Below, one piece after another: positions 1 to 8,414 of a stretch of 24,188 nucleotides of DNA. The notes beneath the pieces were generated by a model. That model had not been told where the DNA came from, ran no database searches, and saw only the letters and a program-made list of their open reading frames with translations. The DNA comes from Jimgerdemannia flammicorona (taxonomy: Eukaryota; Mucoromycota; Endogonomycetes; Endogonales; Endogonaceae): positions 1 through 24,188 of the forward strand of contig RBNI01001131.1 of NCBI GenBank assembly GCA_003990745.1, written 5' to 3'. Positions within the stretch are counted from its first letter, which is position 1, and each line of letters opens with the position of its first letter. The translations under genes and the position numbers were made by a program.

Positions 1-42
<42 letters not shown>
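1..42. repeat. Poly(A) tract at the window edge (A42)
   Basis: The window opens with an uninterrupted run of 42 A. It lies upstream of the first gene and has no coding role. It could be the poly(A) tail of a plus-oriented retroposed element lying outside the window, or an assembly break at a homopolymer. The opposite end of the window is also a homopolymer (T52), which suits a contig bounded by such tracts. Confidence 0.9.
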
Positions 43-44
<2 letters not shown>

Positions 45-176
45 CATAAAATTTGATGTCCAAGTCAGCTGATATCAACACCCTAAATCGGATTCCTCTT
101 GAATTGTTTGTGGGACAACCTTTTCCTCCTCCTCCACTCTCCACTCTGTCGACTTGAGCGTACACAACTCACCGCA

Positions 177-770
177 ATGGCTCGAGGTCAACAGAAGGTC
201 CGTATCCATACTGCTTCCCCTTTCCCCAACCCCTATGTGGCTGGCGCTCACCTGCTCTTTATTATCTCGCCCACATGTTAGGTCCAAGCCAGGTAAACCT
301 CGCTCGTACTTCAACCTCTCATCCTTTCGTGCGTCCAAAAATACACACACCCACCCGTCTCGACACAACGCAGGGAGAAGGCCGCTAAGCTCGCAGCCGC
401 CCATGCTGGCGGTAAGTCCCAGCTTGCCGCTCGCGCTGCAGGTCTTCAGATCAAGTGCCCTAGCTGCTTTGTGAGTTCTCTATTATACCTTTCTCGTACG
501 TTCAAACGTTTCGTTGCACTATGTTTGTAACAGATATACACATTTCCATGCATAGGGTGCTATGGCGAATTACAAGCTCCTGGTTCAGCATATGGAGGTT
601 GGTTTCATCGTTTTATGCTTTACCATGGAATGTTATGTGCGTTGTGACCAGCGCTTGAGTCGCTGCATCCTAACTGGCCCTTTCCTTTCTGACATTGGAA
701 CTTGTACAACCTAATAAAGGCCAAACATCCTAAGGACAAGATACCCGAGGAGAGCTCCTTTTCCTCCTAG
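177..770 (+). CDS. Small C2H2 zinc-finger protein (At2g23090-like / zf-met2, SERF-like N-terminus)
   Basis: Five exons give a 73-aa protein: 177-197, 282-292, 374-470, 556-597 and 720-770 (TAG). All junctions are GT..AG and the frame is continuous. The start MARGQQK and the basic, Ala/Lys-rich residues 8-36 resemble the 4F5/SERF-type N-terminus of this family. Residues 39-60 form a zinc finger with C39, C42, H55 and H60 (C-x2-C-x12-H-x4-H), followed by AKHPKDKIPEE, which matches the conserved C-terminal part of At2g23090-like proteins. The family is widespread in eukaryotes, is very small (70-80 aa, as here) and has no firmly assigned biochemical role. The second exon is only 11 nt, so automatic gene finders could miss the gene. 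Identification as the family is strong; function is not inferred. Confidence 0.85.
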
Positions 771-1000
771 ATTGTTAAGTTGATGTAGTGGATACCTATC
801 CACTCATTATGGATGGGGATTGGTGTTCGTCATTCCTCAATGACAAATTGGGGAGCTTGACTTGAGCTGAACTGCATGTTTGTTCTTGGCGTTGTTGCCT
901 TGTTAATATCGAATTCCATATCGTAATAAATACCAAAGCCCTCCTGATTTGGACATTTTGACACCACGTGCTGTTGATTTGCCCAACACTCACTCTCCCC

Positions 1001-2841
1001 ATGAACACCACCCTCCTTCGTGTGCTGCTGACACGAGGGCGACTTCGTCCAGTCGCACCCATATCGCTACTGCGGCCCTTCGCTTCCTCGAGAAAACCAA
1101 AACAGATAGGTCCTCGCCTACGCAATGAACCCAAGCTGCGCAAGCCAATTCCCGCTTCCCCTTCGGCTCCCCCACCCACCTCCAATTACGACAATCGCCC
1201 CACTAAAAAACCCCAAAACACCAACCCTAATACTAATGAGCTGAATAAATCTTTGAGCACGCTTACCGTGGTGCCTCCCACACCTCCTGGCGGTGTGCTT
1301 ACCTACGACTCTCCCGGGACGCAACTGCTAGTAAACCAGGCGCTGATCGTTACAAGACAGATTGAAATGATGAACGTGTTCTTGGTACAGTTTGTGAAAT
1401 CCTGTCACTGAAAATCGGTTACAGCCTTTTATTTTTTTATTTTTTGCTGGTTCACGGATTCAACTTAGAAGCCAATGCGTTCTTTCTCATCATATACCCT
1501 TCAAAACAACTCTATGTAGGGTTTCGAACAAGCAAACAAGTATGCCATCGTGAACGAGCGCGGTGATCCCGTTGGTTATATTGCCGAGAAAGAGTCCCTG
1601 TCCAAGACAGTTCTAAGGCAACTCTTTCGTACTCACCGTAAATTCGAGGCGACGATTCTAGACAGTGCCGGAAATGTAGTTTTCAAGGTATCAACGTGTC
1701 TAATCTGGGTTGAAGCTCATCGATCATCCGTAATTTATTATAAGGCCAACATTAACAAGCATCCCTTGTATATATTCATCCTATCGTACACAAGATCAAC
1801 CGTCCGTTTGCTTTCATTAACAGCCACATCTTCATTAGCACGGCAAAGAACGAGAAGATTGGTGAAGTTCAGCAGGTCTGGCACGCGTGGCGAAGAAAGT
1901 ACGATCTTTTTGTAATGTAAGTGATTATGCATGCCATTGCGTCGTCCCTAAATTGTATGCGCAGGGGTTCGGGTCGTCATGCCTAGAACTTCACTCTATT
2001 GTCTTCCGCGATATGCAATGCAGGCAGAAGCGATTCGCAAAGATTGATGAAGGTTTTCTTGCATGGGACTTTCGACTCCAAGACGAGCACGGTGGGCTTT
2101 TGGGGCAAGTCAATCGTAACTTCGTAGGGCTGGCGCGTGAGGTACGTATGTGCTTCCTTCTGGGGCGCGCGGTAAAATCGGGGGTGGTTTATTGACTACA
2201 CAGCTTGCCCATTTTTTATTTTATTTTATTTTCCACAGCTTTTTACTGACACGGGCCAGTACGTAGTTCGCATGGTTCGCATGGACGCCGTGGAAGGTGG
2301 TCTGACACTGGACAAGCGCGCCGTCACGCTTGCCCTTGCCATAACGGCCGACATCGATTATTTCTCGCGGCATTCTCAACACACGTATGAATTCTTTTAA
2401 TTTTAAGGCACAGAATAGAGTTTGGCAAGGAAAGGAAAGAATAATATCGTTGGTTACATCGAGTGGATAATCGATATTTACATTCTTTGAACGAAATGAA
2501 TATCACATAGCATCGGCGGCTTCTTTCCAATCGGCATGTTTAGTGGTGGTGAGCAGCACGACTCTACTACTACATCGTCTGAGGGGGCTGCGTCCAGTGC
2601 CGGAGCTGCGTCCAGTGCCGGAACCGTTGGCGACGCAGGGTGGATCCCAATGGCTGGGGATGCTGGACCGTCGACCCAGAAAATACAGCAGCAAGGCGAG
2701 GAGGTGTGGGCAGAGGCTCCATATGTGAATGAAGGACAAGAAGAGGGATTCTTTAAGGGATGGAAAAATGTTGGAGATCAAGGTGGTGGAGACGGGAATA
2801 GCGGGAATTGGGGTGATATTTGGGGGGATGGGGATAGTTAG
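1001..2841 (+). CDS. AIM25: Phospholipid scramblase, mitochondrial AIM25-like
   Basis: Six exons give about 422 aa: 1001-1384, 1520-1687, 1795-1916, 2024-2141, 2239-2384 and 2511-2841. The start at 1001 gives an Arg-rich, acid-free N-terminus (residues 1-40) typical of a mitochondrial presequence. A Pro/Asn-rich linker follows. The scramblase domain (PF03803 type) runs from about residue 100 to 325, with QIEMMNVFLGFEQANKYAI, an 'RPFAFINSHIFI' stretch, 'FAKIDEGFLAWDF' and 'LALAITADIDYFSRHS'. Family members are lipid-binding proteins proposed to move phospholipids between bilayer leaflets; yeast Aim25 is linked to mitochondria. The C-terminal exon is low complexity, rich in Gly/Ser then Asp/Trp/Gly, as in other basidiomycete members. 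The intron at 1917-2023 is the least certain: it joins in frame, but a small extra exon inside it cannot be excluded. Two short internal duplications are reported as findings. Confidence 0.85.
2587..2622 (+). repeat. 18-bp perfect tandem duplication in the scramblase C-terminal exon
   Basis: The unit gctgcgtccagtgccgga occurs twice, at 2587-2604 and 2605-2622. It encodes AASSAG twice in the low-complexity C-terminal tail. The unit length is a multiple of three, so the frame is kept. Confidence 0.9.
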
Positions 2842-3316
2842 GAAATATATTCGAAGTGCATGCCCGTAAATCAAAAGGTAGGCCTCAGAACTATCACTAC
2901 AGCGTTTTATAGCCCCGATGACTTTAGTGAGGGCCATGGAAAAGAAATGCTCATTTCGTTGACCAACTCCCTCGACATAGGAACTAGACGATGTGGGAAA
3001 GGAAAAAGAAAAAAAAAAAAAGTCTAACGCTGGTTGGATCTTGATATCTCTGTTTAAAAGTTCAACAATGATCGCATTTGTGATCGGACTCCTCAATGCA
3101 GCTCGATCGGAATTACAACTTAATGCGTGCAAAGAGAAAGAAGCGAATTACATGTCGTTTATAAATTATATTGATTATGAAAAAGATGCGCAGCGAGGTA
3201 TGATGACAATGTTAGGTTTGACCAGGTATTTGGGACGCATGACCTTCAGACAAACAGTAAAGATTATGGCTAAAATTAGGGGAATTAGGCGACAAAGTGT
3301 CGTGTTTCATTTTTTT
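2842..3316. other. Convergent intergenic region between scramblase and ceramide glucosyltransferase
   Basis: This 475-bp stretch lies between two 3' ends and should hold both 3' untranslated regions. It contains an A13 run at 3009-3021. A plus-strand reading frame starting at ATG 3068 stays open to 3367 (99 aa) and runs into the antisense side of the glucosyltransferase 3' end. I see no recognisable domain in it, so it is not called as a gene; it is listed among the findings. Confidence 0.6.
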
Positions 3317-5259
3317 TCACTTCCTCTTATCTACCCCTGCCCCATTTACTGCACTTCCAACACTTAATGCGACTTGATGACGTTGATGAGCTGAGTAATC
3401 TTGATCACGGTCATGCTCCGGTTCCTCCGCCAACAGTGCCCGCTCTTCTCCAGCATTCGCCCAACCTAATATGTGTATCACAAGATGTCTCATTTGCCTC
3501 AATCTGTCCGCCGAATGTTTTCCCGATGTCGTCGCCTTCGTCGTCCACCTCCCATTCTCCTCAACGCACGGAACACCTGTTCCATCCAATCGAATTCGAT
3601 AATAAGTGTTCCGCCACTTGATCTTCGTCCCCGCCATCGCGAATACATAGAGTGGTAATGCGACGACCTCACGAGTGATCCATGCACGCGCGAATCGCCA
3701 CACAGGCATCGGTTTTTTCTGGTGCGATTGCGCGCCGAGGAAGGTAGTGAAGAGAATGTAATCACATGCAAACCAGACGAGTGTGTGTGCAAGCATAAAC
3801 CAGCCGGTCAACGATCGCTGGCCTAACAAGCGTGAGAAGCCGTACGCGCCAATCAGACCGCACACGATTGATTCAGTAAAGGGTTCGACAATGGTCGCCG
3901 CCGTCACGACGTATTTGCGGACCCGCACCCAGCGTGAGCGACGAAGCCAATAGTCTTCGGGAGACATGGTGCCCAGTGATTGGCATGCGGTGTCGCAAGT
4001 CATCTCGTGGCGAAGACCTTGTTTCCATATGGCTTCGGCGATGAGATTGTCTTCAGCCATATATTTGCCAAAGGCTGCCAAACCGCCTGCACGATCCAGA
4101 TCCGAGCGGCGATACAGATTGGATTTTCCCATGACGCAGGAGGCAACGGCGACAAAATTGATGGCTAGATACATCTTGGCATGGTTCGTATTCAAAAAAA
4201 CTTGCTCGACTTCGGCACCGTAGGATTCGGGAAGGATGGCCAAGGGTAGATGGTGTACAACGCCAACTCCAGGCTTAGATAGCTTGTCGACGGATCGACC
4301 AAGGGTGCCGCGGTCCACGTAAACATTGGAATCACAAATCCACAAAATATCGTGCTTGGCAGTTTCATAAGACCGGATAAGATTGTTGATTTTCGGGTTT
4401 GAACCGACAATACGTTCTTCTGTATCATGTGATTCCGTTTAGTTGTGAGGTAAATGGGCGTATAGAGTGAGCAAATCACGGTCGCCATGCCGACATGATC
4501 GCAATACACTAAATCAAGAATCCTTTCCACGGCCTCCATCCAACTCTATCAAAAAAAAAAAAAAAAAAAAAAACTCACCAGTAATCAGCCTTGCCTCAAC
4601 ATCCGGATACTTCTCCATGAGCTCGCGAACGATGTACACCGCCGGGTCCGTCTCGCTGGTAACGGAGAAGACAATCTCGAACCGAGGATAGTTTTGAGTA
4701 AAGGTCGATTCGAGGTTGTCGCGCAAGTTGTTGTCCACGCCTTTGAGCGGGCGCAGAATTGAAACGGGGGGTGCTTGATCTACGGGGAGTTGTGAGGACT
4801 GGGGTGCAGGTTTACGAGTATAACGAGCTCGGCTGGTTGTATTCGATGAAGGGTAAAAAACAGGACGAAGGGAAGAAAAATCAGTACGAGTGTGAGTCTT
4901 GTATCGCACGATGAACATCTGCCGGTCGTCGTTGTGCGCGCCACGTTGCGAGTAACGCGCCAAGCAAGTCGGCGACTTGTCGAAATGTGAGGAATGTGTT
5001 CTACGAACTGTTTAGTTCTTCAACATTTAACAGTTGTGATTCAACCAGCTTGGGGAGTGGACGGCGAGAGCACATGGATTTTACATCGTATTCCATTGCG
5101 AGCACCTCTTACGGTCTGGCCTCGAAGGGTGGAAGGATGAGTAAAGTACCTGATGGCGACGCCCAGGATGGTGAGGAACATCATGAAACAGTACCACACC
5201 ACAGCCACGAGAGTCAAAAGGAGGTGAGGATTTGGGCTTGCGGCCCATGACAAATTCAT
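3317..5259 (-). CDS. GCS1: Ceramide glucosyltransferase (glucosylceramide synthase, GT21)
   Basis: The enzyme transfers glucose from UDP-glucose to ceramide to make glucosylceramide, in Golgi/ER membranes (EC 2.4.1.80). The model has three exons: 5113-5259, 4579-4918 and 3317-4419, about 529 aa. Residues about 13-38 are a membrane anchor. The GT21 signature follows: VSILRPLKGVD with D1 at D111, D2 in 'WICDSNV' (D192), D3 in 'YMAEDN' (D286), and the (Q/R)xxRW motif RRSRW (322-326). Three further hydrophobic stretches lie in the C-terminal third. The catalytic part and the second intron are secure. The first junction is not: I used a GTAAGA donor at 5112 with an acceptor before 4918, but a donor at 5149 paired with another in-frame acceptor also works and changes the linker after the anchor. 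The C-terminal ~60 residues are polar and not recognised. Confidence 0.88.
4551..4573 (-). repeat. A23/T23 tract inside ceramide glucosyltransferase intron 2
   Basis: There are 23 consecutive A on the plus strand, so U23 in the transcript. The tract starts at once after the GUGAG of the 5' splice site (exon end at 4579). The intron spans 4420-4578. Confidence 0.9.
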
Positions 5260-5589
5260 GATGATGGTAGGGTCGAGAAGATATGGTTGTGGGTTGTGGG
5301 AGAGCAAAAGATGGCAGGCAATTTCGGTAGCGAATGGGACATTTCGACAATTCCTTACTCGGCCTTTGTGTGTGAAACGCGTCAGATGGCCCACAAAAAA
5401 AAAAGCTTCAACCTATGACGCCTCCTCCGCCGCTTGGTGTCACGCTGATCCGGGAGGTCGGAAGGGTTTTTGCCCCACGTGCATATCTGAAGCCACCAAA
5501 GTATATACTGTTGTAAGCAAGAACCATTTTCCAATTGAATCGATGAAAAAATTTATTATCCCACGCCCCGATTAATAATTATACACCTT
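5260..5589. other. Intergenic region: glucosyltransferase promoter and RING-gene 3' region
   Basis: These 330 bp separate two minus-strand genes in tandem. They should hold the 3' UTR of the RING gene and the promoter and 5' UTR of the glucosyltransferase. There is an A11-12 run near 5394-5404. No RNA gene, conserved element or supported reading frame was seen. Confidence 0.6.
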
Positions 5590-6771
5590 TCAACACGACA
5601 CGTCTCTACAAATCGGCGCATATTTAACAACTCGGTCCCATTTCCCCAAGTCCATCCCGCTCCTAACAAATGCCATCACTTCGTCCACAAATCTGTCCGC
5701 CACCCTCTTCCCATCCTCACCGTCATTTTCCTCATCCAACCACGGCCTCAGCATCTCCACTACCTGCTCTCTCGTTTTCTTGCCCTTTGTCTCATGCTCC
5801 TGCATCAAGATTGACACCACGTGCTCCTCAATCATCTTCTCGTAACCAGCGCCCAGAATGGCCTGAAGATCACGCCGAATGAATGGTATAGTTCGTACTA
5901 GTTGCGCTGGTGTCAGATGTGTTGTGTACGCCAAGAATGGGGAGATAGGGTAGGCGGTGGTCGGTTGTAGGGATTGGATGTAAATGGCACGGCGGCGAGC
6001 AAAAACGGCGAGATCCCTGCTGCTTGCTCCGTCGCCTGCCGCATTTTCGTTCGAGTTACCTACGAACTCCAGCGAGCGCGACGATCGCGGGTCGTTCAAA
6101 GATACGCCACGGCGATCACCGTTCGCGTTGTTCTTTTGAAGATACCATCGCTTAAACGTCCCTGAGTCCAAGTCTGCGTCATACGCCAAAAAATCCGATT
6201 CTTGTTTGCACATTGGGCATAATCCACCTGAAAGCTCCATCCATTGCAAAATGCACATGAAGCAGAAGCTATGGAAGCATGGTTGAACGTAAGCGCGTCG
6301 AGTATACGGTTGCAGACAGATGGGGCAGGTGGGGGTATACATGGCAGAATCGTCTGACTGATCGTCGGAACTGTCCAATCTCTTGCCTAGTAAGGAGGAG
6401 AAGCCCTCGTCTTCGGTATCGGATACGTCGGGCGATGAGGAAGACTGTGTCTCTGACCGAGATGTGGCAGGAGTGGTGGAATGTGAAGGTATTTGTGAGT
6501 TTTTCGATGACGGTCTGGGTGACTCTGAGCCGAGCCGCGTTGGCGAGTCCCGTGAGGAACGCGTGAGACGGATGTGGTGTGGTCTCGAAGGGTGCAAGCT
6601 TTGATATTGGTTGTTTACGGATTCGCCACAAGATCGTCGGCGTTTTCTTGAGGAGGCCAACGACATTTCGCTTTCGCTAGACAGGGGTGTCTCGTGTTCG
6701 GTACAAGAATTATCATTGATTGAGTAGCGCTTGTAAGAGTCTGTTGCGATGAGAGGACGGGAGGAGTTCAT
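5590..6771 (-). CDS. RING-finger E3 ubiquitin ligase, Topors-like
   Basis: A single uninterrupted exon encodes 393 aa, which is unusual beside the intron-rich neighbours. The N-terminal 145 residues are Ser/Pro-rich and probably disordered, with a basic cluster SRKRRR (41-46) that could be a nuclear localisation signal and an acidic stretch around 116-123. A C3HC4 RING follows with C149, C152, C165, H167, C170, C173, C185 and C188 (C-x2-C-x12-C-x-H-x2-C-x2-C-x11-C-x2-C). Downstream, the segment from 'RRRAIYIQSLQP' to 'FVRSGMD' matches the layout of the helical region after the RING in Topors/ICP0-like ligases, which act on nuclear substrates with ubiquitin and, in Topors, SUMO. The RING identity is seen directly; the Topors relationship is by pattern, and the substrate is unknown. 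The gene is divergent from pICln. Confidence 0.85.
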   Translation of the reverse strand: MNSSRPLIATDSYKRYSINDNSCTEHETPLSSESEMSLASSRKRRRSCGESVNNQYQSLHPSRPHHIRLTRSSRDSPTRLGSESPRPSSKNSQIPSHSTTPATSRSETQSSSSPDVSDTEDEGFSSLLGKRLDSSDDQSDDSAMYTPTCPICLQPYTRRAYVQPCFHSFCFMCILQWMELSGGLCPMCKQESDFLAYDADLDSGTFKRWYLQKNNANGDRRGVSLNDPRSSRSLEFVGNSNENAAGDGASSRDLAVFARRRAIYIQSLQPTTAYPISPFLAYTTHLTPAQLVRTIPFIRRDLQAILGAGYEKMIEEHVVSILMQEHETKGKKTREQVVEMLRPWLDEENDGEDGKRVADRFVDEVMAFVRSGMDLGKWDRVVKYAPICRDVSC

Positions 6772-6909
6772 TGTTTCTTTTCAATCTTTTCAAACAAAGC
6801 GACGTCTTTTCGACGTCATTACAACAAACAAAACTTCGTGACTGTTCATCCTCCTCCTCCTTTTTGTTGTCTAAGATTTCGTCTGTTTGCCACCCGTCCA
6901 TCCTCACAA
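6772..6909. promoter_or_regulatory. 138-bp divergent promoter shared by the RING E3 gene and pICln
   Basis: The start codons of two divergent genes are only 138 bp apart, so both promoters and both 5' UTRs must fit here. Two copies of CGACGTC lie at 6800-6806 and 6811-6817, the second reading CGACGTCA, one mismatch from the CRE/ATF palindrome TGACGTCA. A pyrimidine-rich stretch precedes the pICln ATG. The regulatory role is inferred from position only. Confidence 0.6.
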
Positions 6910-7759
6910 ATGCCACTCACCCTTCTCAACTCTCCACCCTCCCTTGAAGGCGAGCCCATCCGCTACCAACAATGCGATATTCGCATGGTAATTACCCCTC
7001 CATTAAGCGGTGTCTCAGATGCTGGCAAAGGCAACCTCGTTGTCGCAGAGAGCCAATTGTACTTCTACAGCCTGAGCACCACCATCAGCGTCGCGATCCC
7101 ATACCCGTCCATCATTATACATGCCATTTCCCGCCAGGAGGGGCAGCCATGTGTATACTGCCAGCTTGATAGCACTGAGAAACTCGTGGAGCAGCGTCAT
7201 GGTGGCAGGGATGACGAGGATGAGGATGAGGACGAGGTGACTGAGATACGATTTGTTCCCGATGATGCCGGTGCATGTATGTAATTCCGGCCGCTTCGCT
7301 ATTTTCGTTAGTAACTGTTCAATTATTCCTCCTAAATCGAAGGCCCAGCGCGCCAGAGATATAGGTCCATGATTAAGGGAAGGGCATATTAATCATTTTA
7401 ATCATTGCACATCTTAACTCGTTCATTTTCCAGTGGAATACATTTACATTGCCCTTTCCGAATGTGCAGCATTGCATCCTGATAAGGAATTCATGGTAGA
7501 CCAGCTCGAAGACGAACACGATGGCGGCGCTGATGATGACGACGGGTATGACTACGATAACCCTGCCGCCGACACCTACACACCCAGTGATCCTGCGGAG
7601 CTTAGCGAAGTTGGTCGGGCTGCATTGGCGCATCTGAATTCCGTATTCCAAATGCCGAGCCAACGCGACTTTGAACAGATGGTGGCCGAGAATGGGCACA
7701 CGAATGGTGTATCGGATGAGAGATTTGGGGATGCAGAAGAACAGGGGGGATCCAACTAG
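6910..7759 (+). CDS. Methylosome subunit pICln (Voldacs/ICln domain)
   Basis: Two exons, 6910-7276 and 7434-7759, give 230 aa with a phase-1 intron restoring 'ALEYIYIALSEC'. The PH-like ICln domain covers roughly residues 1-150: strands around 'GNLVVAESQLYFYS' and 'ISVAIPYPSIIIHAISR', an acidic loop of alternating Asp/Glu near residues 99-108, then 'EIRFVPDD' and the conserved 'LEYIYIALSECAALHPD' helix. A second acidic cluster (Asp-rich, after 'DQLEDEHDGG') is also typical of pICln. In animals and fission yeast, pICln holds Sm proteins for PRMT5-dependent methylation and snRNP assembly; the same job is expected here in an intron-rich fungus. The ATG at 6910 starts the conserved domain. It is convergent with the ankyrin gene downstream. 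Confidence 0.9.
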
Positions 7760-8414
7760 AATACTAATGGAGTGTTCAATGGAAATATTTTGTAAATCGC
7801 TGGTTTGAGCATGTACATACTTTGAATCGCTCTACTGAAAGATTACTGCGATGGTGATAGCGACGTTTGTAATTGGTATTTTTTCTTGCTCATAACTTCG
7901 TGTATAACAAAGTTCATATATCAAATTTTTGGATATATAGATAGCTTGAAATCAAGCCATTGTCTTCTAGTCAGGAGTAGAAAACAATGTGCAGGAGTAG
8001 TTCGCCAGCCCTAGTAACACACAACGGACAAAGGATGGGATAATAAAAATAAATACTACGATAGAGGTAGCTGGGGTGTTTATTTGTGCGTGTTTGGAGG
8101 GGTGAAGAGGAGGAAACAAGTCTAAAGTAACTTGGGGAAAATAAATCGGACAATTTCATGACGGAGCGAGGAAGAGCTATGATACCTTGTGAAAAATCAC
8201 CTGCCCAGATAAACACATAAGGCCAGGTGGAGAGAAAATACAATGGCAAAGGAAAGGACAACTCTCAACTGACGAAGAGAGACTCTGGTGATAGTTTCTA
8301 CAACGATCGAAAACACCTCATCATTCTTCCCGGAAACCCTGCAAGATGTCTGTGGACCCAAGCTAGAACCGATCCTCACTCGTCTCCATTTGCGCAAAGT
8401 TACGACCCAGAACT
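7760..8414. other. Convergent intergenic region, no gene seen
   Basis: These 655 bp separate the 3' ends of pICln and the ankyrin gene. They are moderately AT-rich and should contain both 3' UTRs. Short open frames exist on both strands, but none has a recognisable motif or splice partner. No tRNA-like fold or repeat array was noticed. Confidence 0.6.

Noticed and set aside
2503..3132. 209-codon minus-strand frame opposite the scramblase C-terminus
   Set aside because: It is the antisense shadow of the Gly/Ser/Asp-rich last scramblase exon, includes a homopolymer-encoded Phe run, and has no recognisable domain.
2842..5259. Functional link between the scramblase and ceramide glucosyltransferase as a lipid gene cluster
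   Set aside because: The two genes are merely convergent neighbours; neither shared regulation nor a common pathway step is visible, and the remaining genes are unrelated housekeeping functions.
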